This document shows, piece after piece, positions 36,801 through 48,800 of a DNA stretch of 64,000 nucleotides (the first letter of the stretch is position 1; every line of letters starts with the position of its first letter). A program made the translations under genes and the position numbers. Source of the DNA: Henricia sp. BOLD:AAB3569 (taxonomy: Eukaryota; Echinodermata; Asteroidea; Spinulosida; Echinasteridae); the NCBI GenBank assembly GCA_037783545.1, contig JBBELK010000666.1:1471001-1535000 (forward strand). The letters are read 5' to 3'. The notes beneath the pieces were generated by a model. It was not told the DNA's origin, searched no databases, and was given only the letters and a program-made list of their open reading frames with translations.

Positions 36801-39800
36801 ATAAATCCATCAAATCAAAAGACTGCGGAAATGAATACGTCATCTTTTCTTGGTTGCCTATAGCAATACACTAAAATCACTGAACCGTGTCCCTGCGCTT
36901 TTGCAATAGTACTTTTTCCGACGGTCATGATGTTTAGAGCCAATTGCCATGGCACACGTCACACTTCGGCTATATTGCCCAAACCGTCTTGTTTCGTTGA
37001 TATGTAAATGAGACGGTTCGAACCGTCAGGCTATTACGTCACTACAGTTGCCTGAACCGTCGTGTTTTATTGATATGGAAATGCGACGGTTCGAACCGTC
37101 AGGCTATTACGTCACAATTGCCTGAACCGTCGTGTTTTATTGATATGGAAATGCGACAGTTCTAACCGTCAGGCTATTCAGTCACAATTGCCCGAACCGT
37201 CGTGTTTCATTGATATGGAAATGCACGGTTCTAACTGTCGGGCTATTCAGTCACTACAATTGCCTGAACCGTCGTGTTTCATTGATATGTAAATGAGACG
37301 GTTTGTCCAGTCGGGTCCATTCACCTGTTCACAATAAACGGTCGAAGTGAAAACGTCACCCTATTTTTAGTTTCCTAGGCAGTGGCTCCACTTTAAAAAA
37401 AATAACTGAACCGTTTCCCTGCGCTTTTGAAATAGTGTTTTATCCGGCAGCCATGGTGTTTGGAGCCAATTACCATGGCAATGCGTCACTTTTCGGCGCA
37501 CTATTGCCCCAACCGTTGTTTCGTTGATAAATGTGGGTCCTTCCAATTGGCCGAAGTTTGTTCCATCACATCGACGGCTTTTCTCGTGGCTTGCCGTGGC
37601 TTTAAACATCATGTCCGTCGGAAAAAAAGTAACGGGGACACGGTTTAGTTATAGTGTAGGCTACAGCCAATTGCCTAGGCAACCAACAAAAGATGACGTA
37701 TTACTTCGGCAGTCTATTGCAATAGACTGCCGAAGTGAGTACGTCATCTTTAAACTAAAAAAATCACTGAACCATGTTCCTGTACTTTTGCAATGGTACT
37801 TTTTTCCGACGGCCATGTTAGTTTACAGCCAATTGCCATGGCGACCCACGTCATACTTTGGTTGTCTATAGGGTGCTTGTACATGGGGTCAAAAGGTCAC
37901 GGTTCGCTATAGACAGCCGAAGTGTGACGTGTTGCCATGGCAATTGGCTCTAAACTATCATAGCCGTCGGCAAAAATTGGAAATCAATTTCACATGTATT
38001 TCATTTGTCACTGACGCGTTTATACAGTCTGACCATCCGACAAATTTGATCGACAAATTATCATAAGTCGGTTGAACAAAGACGAATTCAATCTTTACAT
38101 GATGCACGGATGATTTTCACGTGAGACTGGTTTGATTAAAATCTCACGACATTGAATAAACAAATATTGAAATTGGTTGACCACTGATCATTTGGAAAGA
38201 AAAAAGACCAATTCAATTGAAGCATTTGCGCGTCTTGGGACGAAATTGAAGTTACAGGTTATGGATTTGATTTAAAAAGTTTTAAAATGTGCGGGATTTG
38301 TGAGTTATATCCACAGTTTTAATGAATTCGTACCGAAGCGTAGAAGGGACATGAATAAAAATAAGTCTTAATTGTTGTGCTAAGTCAGATTTATGACTTA
38401 TTTTTTGTATTCATGTCCGTTCATACAGCAATTTGAGAAAAGTAAATAAACGTCATTCGGTAATACGAAGACAAATGAATCCACCGGGTGCGCCACCCCA
38501 TCACTGTCCTTTTCATTTGGCCGTTATATCAAAAGGATTTTGGCACCTGCTTCAATTTTGTTTAGAAATCAGTGAACATGGCACGGCGCCTTCTATTGTA
38601 TCAGGAGCATTTCAGGAATTCCCAGGAATTGACAACAGCAGACAGCGGGGGCGGCGCTGAGTCTGAGGCTTTAACACTATCATTGTGCAGTGGCTCGTTC
38701 ATTATTTATAACATGTAAAACAGACGGTCGTGGACGCTTTTGTGATTGGATGAGACCACAGTGGGTTAGCAGTACTGTGTGTATGGGATTCTGATTGGAC
38801 AAGAAAATTACGCACCGTTTGAAACGAAAGAACGCTACTTTAACGGCGACATTCACCCGTGGGGTGGGGTTGGTGGGGTTGGTGGGGGTTGGGGGTTGAG
38901 GGGGTGTGGTGGGGGGGGGGGGGTTAAGTGGGGTTGGGGTTGTTGGGGGGGTTGGGGTTGGGGGGGTTGGGGGGCGCACGCACACCCCCATACCCCCACC
39001 CCTACTCCCCTACCCTCTACCCCCCCTTCCCCCTTCCCCCTTCCCCCTCCCCCCGACACCCCCCCCCCCCCCGACACCCCCCCGTAGCTACGCCGCTGGC
39101 CTAAACCTTGAAAGTGATCTATTGAATTTGACATTAGTACACAGTCCTCGATCTAAACAATCATTTGGATTTGCAATCTAAGTAAATGTCCATGTCTTTC
39201 AAAGAAATCTGTTTAAAAAAACCAAATGTCGCACAAAATTCCATTTAGTTGACTGATGTTGCTATATTTTGTCAGAAATAATGGAGATTTTTAATTTGTC
39301 ATTTAGCTGGTATTTTTTAGTACTACTGACTAATGAAATTCCTATAAGTCCAAAAAATATAGGGTAAAAAGGTCGCCGATGTAACTGGGGACATCGTATC
39401 GCAACATGTAATCACTCATATCTAAAGAAGTAGCAAATAAACTACCCTGTAGAAACTTCAACTGTATAGATGCAGTGATACTTAAAATAAAAATTGCAGG
39501 GATTTTGTGTTGAGTAAATGGCTAAAAACGTGTGCGGACAATCTTTTTTTAATAAGAAAACGACCTTATATTAATTCAATTGGTAAATTCTCCCACAAGT
39601 GTACCATTTATTAAAAAAATGGCGTTTGTTGCCATTGCAACACCTAATAGTAGGGTTTTCTTGTCAACTCATAAAGCAAAATGTTGAATCGCTGCAAATG
39701 ATGTAATGGGTTTTAAGGGAAACCGAAACGCTCTCTTGAAAAGGACTTAGAAAAATCCGATTAAATTAATTGTGAAAACATTATATTAGTTGTTGGAGAT

Positions 39801-42800
39801 CGGGTATGCAGTCTACTTCTCACCCTCAATCACAGGCTGTGTCGCCACCCGAGTTCACTGCGAATCGGTTCTCAGAAGTTGTTCAGGAATGAAGGGCCGG
39901 GATGGGGAGGTTCACTGCATCAGTCAAACTCAAACTGGGTGCATGGTAAACCTTTTTCCAAAAAGCCTGATCGCGACCGGGCCAGCAAAGTTCCGGATTT
40001 TTGTGAATAATATAAGGTCCAGTACATGTTTGAAGCACGTACTTTTTTCCGTTCACAGGCGGAGCTAGGGATGAATTGCTGCGAGCTTTGGAAAACGAAT
40101 TGAGAAGAGGTAATGGTTATATCTATTCATGATTTCAAGAGCAGCGAATATATACATGTACTGAAAGTTAAAATAAACTTATCCAGATATGTTTTTTTCT
40201 TTTTTCAGCAGAAAGGTCAAATTGGGCAGTTCACAAATAGAGAGCAGTGTTGTAAGACTCGAGTCACAATTTTCGTGACTCGGACTCGACTCGAGTCACA
40301 TTGGAAAATGACTCGCAAATTAACATCTTTGTACCACCCAACGATTTCTCGTTTGGAATTTAAGGACCAATGAACCACTTTGTCAGTATCCATGAACAAT
40401 TATTTAGCTAAAACCCTTAGATACATATAAATGCATTTCTGTAAATGACGGCAAAACCACAATCCTGTCATTACAACATTTTGTCTCCACAGATAATCAT
40501 GCAGAATTCTTTGATACGGACCCTGCCGAGAAACGCGCCGAAGATGGTAAACCAAACAACCTAACTCTCCATGCAGCTAATTTTAGATTAACTGATACAG
40601 CCGCCCTCACACTGTGCGGTTTTTTTGCATTAGGAATCCCCACGATTAGGTAAAATTCGCTGAGGTTACCCGAGACTGCTTCAGGTACTCTCGGCAAATT
40701 TTACCAAATTGTGGGAAATTCGCAGGCGAGCAAAAAATCACGCAGTAGGAGGCTGCCATAACCCATTGGTTCTGTGGGAAATTGTGTACAAAATGGAGGA
40801 TTGGGTTAGGGTTAATGGAAAGTAGAAAACAATCAAGTGTAGGAAACAATCACTGTTTTTGTCATTAAATTAATAAAATCAAAGTACATTTCATTTTAAT
40901 TGGTAATAAAAGCTATCAATATAATAACTCAATTATGGAAATGTTGGATTTGACCTCGACAGGAAACGGCTTCGATTTGTTGGAGGATGAATTGCTCCAA
41001 GAAAGAGAAACTGAAGAGAAACGTGTCCAAGGTGCGCTCAATTTGTTACCATATATCTTTACCGAGATAAACGCTAAAACCTCGTAGCGTGCTCAGATAG
41101 GACTTGAACCCTCGACCTGCTGCATGCCGGGCAGACGTGTCGACAAAGTTTGCAGTTGCCGATTGGCTGGTTCAGCCTCCTACATAAAAATAATTTCATT
41201 TAAAACTGTATTTACCAACGCAATTAATGGCCGAGTGGTCTGGTACATTGTACTCGACACCTGCTTAAAATTGTACAGGTTGGGGTATGCAGACCGCGCC
41301 CCAGTGCATACGCCCTTGGGCAAATGGGTAACTTTGAGGGTAAGGTGTTGTTTAATTAGCTCATGGGTGCCCGACAGGCAGCCGTGGCTGCATGCGTGCT
41401 CCCCATAAGTTGCGGTTTTAGTGAGCATAGTGACCAAGGTATGATTGGCACACTAAGTATCTTGTTTGGTCTATTTGTGTGCTATTATTTGAAACGGGTA
41501 TAACAGATTTTTCCATAATTAAATTTTGTTGGCAGTGTGCGTATTGTCGACTTTTCGTATAAACAACGCAATAATAAAGTTTCGCCGGTAGCTATATATG
41601 TATGTAAAATTTAGATAACTCAACCACAATATTTTTTTTTCGCAAATTTTTCATCCATGCCTGACAATTCTGATATCGACGACATTCCTCTTGAACTTTT
41701 TCATATTCTTTACTACAGCTGAAGCCGATGGTAAACGCGAGTTGGCTGAACTGAAGAAGGAACTCGTCCAAACTCTGCAAAAACGAATTGCTCAAAGTAG
41801 GTGGCACTGTGTACAAAACTCGGGCTGACAACTTAGTCACAACTCAATATAGGCCTATACCTGTTTCGACGCATACGGTCCTGTTTGGCAATTCAAGACG
41901 CACCTGTTTGCCATAACAGCCGCGTATGGTACCTCAATAGACGGAGGACATGATGACGTCAGTTTGTCGACATGCATGCGTGGTCCGACAAACTTGATAG
42001 ATTCTTGTTGAATAATAGGAACAACTTGCTCGCTTATTTGTCTGTATTTTGTGTATGTTGATAGTTTAAGGGGGAAATGTTAATTAACTTCTCATTTTTA
42101 TACCATCGAATATAAACTAAAACTAGCCACTAAAAGAAAACTCGTAAAAAGTGACGTCATTTTTCCTACTGGAGTTTATTGGCTATTTTATATATTTCCC
42201 CGTACAGTGGAGGAACAGAAGCGCGAGGCGGCTTTGGAGCGCGAGACTGCACTCAAACGTGCCAAGGGTAAGCTTGGGGATTCACGGTCCAGACGTGGAT
42301 TCGTTTATTATTTTGACTTAAGTTAAAGGCAGAGGCTCGTCGGCAATGCGCGCGAGCCAAATTCGTGCCACGAAATACGCAACTCCATGCCTTTGCTATG
42401 GAGCTGCGTATTTCGTGGCACGAATTTGGCGCGCGCATTGCTGACGAGCCTGTGTCTTTAAAGATGGAATACAGGATTCGATAAAAGTTATAAAGGCATT
42501 ATCCTCATGTGTTGAAGGTGTGTATTTTAAAAAACAAACGTGACGTGCGAATGAAGTCGGTGTACCTTATCCACGTTCCGAGAAAACAATGAAAAACTGC
42601 GTCTATGCTTTCACAATCGGAGTAATTAATTCGCTGGCAGAGTCGTGACGACACATTGAGGGCGCTGGTTACTGGTCACGCTTACGTTTTACATCCATTG
42701 TGTGTGCGCACAGTGTATTTTAATATTTTAGAAAATAAACAAAAATAAGGACCATAATGACTTGCAATGGTTTGTTCAAACCTACTCTCATAGCGATACG

Positions 42801-45800
42801 CTACCATACCAGGGGCGTGTTTGTTTCGGACGGATCCAGATTCAGATCCGCGCAGATCCAATTCACGTGACTTGAATTCCTAGTCGAGAGCAGTTACGTT
42901 TGTTTCTGCGCATTAAATAACTCGGGATCAGGATTCGGATCTGTCATGAAACGAAGGGTGTGTTTGTTTCACGACAGATCCGAATCTAGATCCCGAGTTA
43001 TTTTTCGTGCAGAAACAAACGTAACTGCTCTCGACTAGGAATTCAAGTCACGTGAATTGGATCTGCGCAGATCTGAATCTGGATCCGTCCGAAACAAACT
43101 CGCCTAATCACGCCCCAGGAGGCCGTACGCGCATAACCGCGCCTTCTCATTAGCATAGTTTTGGGCACCTTCATTTGCATACTTGTGGGCACCTCATTTG
43201 CATGATTTTAGGCACTTCCCCATTGAATTACACGTAAAACCTCCCGCATGCGCACTTTCTCAATGTTTGTGACGACCGCGTGTGTTATATTCGAACACAA
43301 AACGCGCTACACGCACACGCGTTCCAAACCGCCTGAAACCGGTTACGGTGATGTGCCATTCAAAAACACAGTCGTTTCTTATCTTGTTGTTAATATAAAT
43401 CTGTGGTCTATACACCCAATCCGGTAACTCTCCTTCCCTGTACATCCGCCATAGCTGGGGGGCTTCCACTGAATGAACTGTATGTTTTTGTTGTTGCTGA
43501 AACTGCATTTGTTTACTTCGAACAAGTTGCGCGTCTTGGTAGGGTTGTACGCGAAGGCGGGAGCGTCCGTGTACGCGAAGGGCGTCGCGTGCACGCGGAG
43601 GTGGCGTGTTCGTGCATGTAATGGATGAGCGCTTTTCGTTCTAACAGCAACACAAAACGAACAGTCACTGGAGGGTCCCCCAGCTATGGCGGATATACAG
43701 GAGTCGGAAGCGTCGGTCACACGAGGGCGCCCTTGTAAAAGTGATTTTGCACACGTAATTATATAAATTTATCTTAAATTAATATTTTCTTATAAAAACC
43801 GATATATCTTATTTCAGTAAGATGTTCCGGTCAAATGGTTATAATTGGTTAACATTTTGGTACACTAGAAATCTTGCAGCCAAACAGGAGTTTCAAATGG
43901 TATACATGGTAATGAATTATAAGCGTGGTTTTGACCCGCGGTCGTTGAGAAAACTCGAAAATTAGCATGTCCATTTCGATATTTTAAGCAGAGAATTGAA
44001 GGATAAGTTGCTATGGTGCACGACGACCTCGCTCTCATTTTGAACAAGTGGTCGTGTACATTTCGGTCTTTTATTTTCAGCGGTTGAGGAAGAAGAGGAA
44101 TTGGCTGAAAAAGAAGCCGCTGAGGAGCATGCCAGAGGTATGTTAGAGGCTGATTTGCAGACGATTGGAAAACTTTTTAAAACGAGAACAGGATTACGCA
44201 ACTAAACTACTTTGTGGAAATTTTAACCTCATATGCACTATTTCAGGAAACCTGAAAAATCCATGCATGTTTTTTTGTGTATGAATTAATGGTAAGCAAA
44301 CAACTTTTTTTTAAACCAGTCCTACTTTACTTGGCAATTTCTCCTGTCACAAAGGTATACAATTTTTACACAAACAAAAATCATACTGTTACCATTGCTA
44401 TCAACACTTTTCGTCGGCCATCACTGCACGAGCTCGCGAGCGGGTCTGTGGTGTAAAGCTTGGTGTAATGACGTCACCTAGTAACCGTTAGCAGTAAAAC
44501 ATGGCGGACAGTTTGGAATCTTGACGCGAGGAACGAAAAACACAGATTTATGACACAAAATAGGACGGAATATAGCTGTAAATACGTTTTGCTTAATCAG
44601 TAGATGTCTGTGGGCATTGACAAAGTTTATTGCAGTAGGCCTACTTTAGGGCAACTATTTTTGCGTGGCGCCGGCTTCATTTTTCATCGCGAGTCAAACA
44701 ATAACGGCGTTTATAAAGCCCCGCCCGGCAACAAAGCGAAACCCCCGTGTTGTTCGTTTTGCATCTTCTGGAGGCTTCCCCGGTGTAAACCCCGTGTTAC
44801 ACGGTGTAAGCATCTCGAACGCCCCTATTATAACGTGCCGAGGGCAAGCTTTTGGATTTACGGTCGAGATAAGCAAGTTTAATAGGATAGAATTAACAAG
44901 GTACAAAAATTCACCATTTTTGACGAAGTAATCCAAATACGCCATACGCTTACACGCGCCATACGCCTCGAAGCCAACAAAACCAAGAATTAAAAAAAAC
45001 CAAGATATGGACGAAATAAACCCCGAAATAAACCCCGCCCCCACAGACCGCGTACAATTTGACTTAATTGCTTATATTTTCATTTTTATCGAATTTTTGT
45101 TTACATATCTGTTGCCTCTTATTTTGCAAATCGTGGATGTGTTCAGCAACGCGCTAAAATTTCCATTCTTTGTGAATGTCGCATCCGATTTCAGAGGGTC
45201 ATATTTCGTGCCTTTCAATGATCAATGTTTTATAAAAGTATTGTGGCGCGGCGCCCTCTCGCTGGGCGGTTGGTTTAACCTCTATATCACAAATATATTT
45301 ATTAACCTCGTACAGGAATGAGCGGTTATCCTTGCACAAGAGGGGATAATCTACTGAACAGTGGACCTAACCTAGGGGCTGTTCGTTTGGTGGAAATATA
45401 CCACCACTTTGCGAAAGAGAGACGAATTATTCAGTTACTAAGCAACGTTCAACCTCACGGAACCTACGGGGTCTAATAAGGCACACAGGGCAATGCAGTA
45501 ATCCTCACAGGGTCTAATAAACCTCACACAGTCAATAGTTGCAGAGACAACAATCAATATGGTTTAATCCAGAATCACTGTTGTAATCAATAAATGTACA
45601 CAGGCTTGCTTTTCTAATAATGCAGAGTAATGCAGCGTGATAAACCTCACGCATAAATCAACGTAAATGCAGTACAGGTAAACCTCACGGGTGATGGGTG
45701 GTTCTAATAAGCCTCACACGTGAATCAACGTAAATGCAATACAGGTAAACCTCACGGGTGATGGGTGGCTCTAATAAGCCTCACACATGAATCTACGTAA

Positions 45801-48800
45801 ATGCAATACAGGTAAACCTCACGGGTGATGGGTGGCTCTAATAAGCCTCACACGTGAATCAACGTAAATGCAATACAGGTAAACCACATTAGTACTCAAT
45901 GTGCCAATAATCCTCACGGGCACGGTAAACCTCGCACGACAAGAGGAAGCGAGCAGCCAACAATACAGTTTGGACTAGCCCCGGGCTAATAATTGACCCT
46001 CACGGGACCACAAGAGAAAGGGCAAAATTTACGAGTACTATGTAGGCAATGCGACACAGGTCAAACTCAGCCGGCCTAACAGGCAAGCTCGCGTCAACCT
46101 AACTACCGCCCGTAGCCTACACCCAACCTACAAATTACCTCCTTTCTCACTCCCAGCCCCAAAATTGGTCAACCCCAAACTGAACAAATGGCTACTCACT
46201 TTACTCCTGCGCAAGTGCAAAACACTCAGTCGCTTACTCGAAGCTATCCTCAGCGACGGCTCCTCAAAGCTTCGACGCTATGCGGCACGATGTCTAACAC
46301 CGACTTGGCGCTGTAGCTGTACGGTCTTCACAGACTGACTGTCAAGCTACCAACAGTTAACTTAGCTGCACTGTCGCTACACAGAATTCACACGCGAGGG
46401 TGTTCACAGCACGACGCTATACTACACAACGTTCCTCACAGAACGACGCGACCTACACAACGTTCCTCACAGAACGACGCGACCTACACAACTGACTCAC
46501 ATGATTCTGGAGCGCCCAGACATAGGCCAATGCGCGCTCGTGATTGGCTGCTGCGCGTCATGAATAATTAACTACTTAAACTTATACCAGTCCCTCCAGT
46601 TTCGTCACACAGGCCCCAGCTAAGCTTGAGCCGTCCCGGTTCAATTAGCTTAATAAAATAAAATAAAACGAAACTAAGGTACATAATACAATTTCAAATC
46701 GTTGTCCAACCACTATAAGGCTATCTATAAGTCAAGGCTCTGGATCTGTAAAGCTAGTGAATACACGTAAAACTATAAGTTAAGTAAAAAGGTAGTTGCT
46801 ACGCCCTTAAACAATTACATAAGCACCTAATGATTGGCAAGGTTAGAAAAGTCATTTATCATCCTACACATATTGAGCAATTTACATGACACAAAAAAAA
46901 ATATACTGTAGTGTTGCTTATATAGTTCTGAAAACACGGGTTTAAATAACTTTCTTAAAACGCGAGTAATACTTGTTTCAACTTTTAAGAAATGGCACAC
47001 TATTCAAGTTCTGGTGGCTCGGTAGAGCACTCGCCGACGTCCATACGTTTACGGTAGACCCGGTGAATGTTCTCTTCCAAGACGATCTTGCCCTTGTACG
47101 TGAATTTACGGCGAAGAGTCTCCTCTACGGCGGTCATCCTCATTTTCTTCGCCGGAGGCTGTTCCTCTTCGCTCTCGGTGTCTTCATCTTGGCTAGTGGC
47201 TATCATTTCCGACTGGTTCCTCTTCTCCGTAACCTTTCTGAGGAGCTCCATCATAGCTTTCGGTTAAATCTGTGCCTAATCCCTGTATCTGACGGGAAGG
47301 CGATGTTCCCTCTGAGGGTACCTTTTCTGGGTAGAACTGTGAACTTCGATCCTATCCGGATCCTCCTGAAGTCCTAGCTCTTTGTTAACTGGTTCCTCTC
47401 CCTCAGGAACGACCTGTGGAACCTCCACGTTTGGTTCCCCCGGAACCCCTAGTGTGGGTTCCTCCACCAACGGCATGTCTACTGCCTGCGGGCAGTATGT
47501 CCAGGCCTTCAAAGGTCTGCCGGTATATGGCTTAAGTCGGTCGCCATGTACAACAGAAACCTTGCGTCCAGGCTTTAACTGAATTCGGTATGTCACATCC
47601 GAAAGCCTCTTGACCACTAGGTAGGGACCAACCCAGCGTAGCTCCAACTTTGGAGACTTCCCCTTCTTCCTGGTCCTGTTGTACAACCAGACAAACTGAC
47701 CTTCGTCCAGCCCTTTCCCATGCACCTTGCGGTCGTAATTCCGCCTCTGGTGTCTAGCCTCACGCTGGAGACACTCTCTGGCTCTCGCATGAGCCTCTTC
47801 CAGATTTTGCCTTAACTTCAGCGCAAAATCCGTCTTCTCGGAGTCCTCCACTGTAGGACTGCCAACCAGCAAATCTACTGGCATCCTCAGCTCCCTTCCG
47901 AGCATCATCATGTTCGGGGACTCGCCAGTTGACTCTTGGGGCGTGCTCCGATATGCAAAACATGCATACGGCAAGCACTCGTCCCAGTCACGCTGGTTCC
48001 TCTTAGGCTCGATCATCATGGCCACCATGTTGATCAGAGTCTTGTTGAAACGTTCCACCATCCCATCGGACTTTGGGTTATAGGCGGTCGTCCTCGTCTT
48101 GGAGATACCCAAGAGACGACACGTCTCGGCAAACACCGCTGACTCAAAGTTTGTCCCCTGATCGGAATGCAATTCTAACGGCATGCCAAACCGACAAACA
48201 AACTCACTGACAAACTTGTTTGCCACCGTCTCAGCCTTAGCATCAGGCAGAGCGTAAGCCTCGACCCACTTGGAACAATAGTCCCCGACCACCATGATCC
48301 ACAGGTTGCCACTGTCACTCCGGGGCAGTGGCCCCAGCAAGTCCATGGCCACTCTTTCCATGGGCTCGCCTACCAGGTACTGCTGTAGAGGGGAGACCCT
48401 CCTTTTAGCAGGAGATTTCCTCCTCTGACACTGGTCACACTGCCTTATGAATGACCTCACATCCGCGGTCATTCCAGGCCAGTAGTACCTTAGCTTCACT
48501 TTAGCCAAAGTCTTCTTGACACCCAGATGGCAGCTGGTCCGACCTCCATGTAACTCCGCAAGTACTTCCTCTCTGAATTTCTCAGGAAGTACCAGGTGCC
48601 ACCTTACCAACTTGCCATCGTCGGACTCCCAACTTCTGTACAACACACCGTCTCGTAGCGCCAGCTGATCCCACAGAGACCACAGGGTCTTATGTGCCCA
48701 GGAGGTAGCCGATAAGGTCTCCCAATTTGGACGACCATGAGGTTCCTCCTTTGCGTGCACGACCCAGCTCATGGTCTTATCGCCAAGCTGCGCTTCTCGG

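Noticed and set aside
35517..38850. A single 3.3-kb transposon bounded by AGCGTTCTTTCGTTTC
   Set aside because: The shared inverted sequence is only about 16 bases plus weak similarity, and no transposase or target duplication is visible.
38680..39181. Gly- and Pro-rich frames on both strands
   Set aside because: Low-complexity G and C runs, with no other coding evidence.
40240..40345. ACTCGAGTCA repeats as a possible gene or hAT element end
   Set aside because: The motif CAGTGTTGTAAGACTCGAGTC looks like a transposon end, but no partner end was found nearby.
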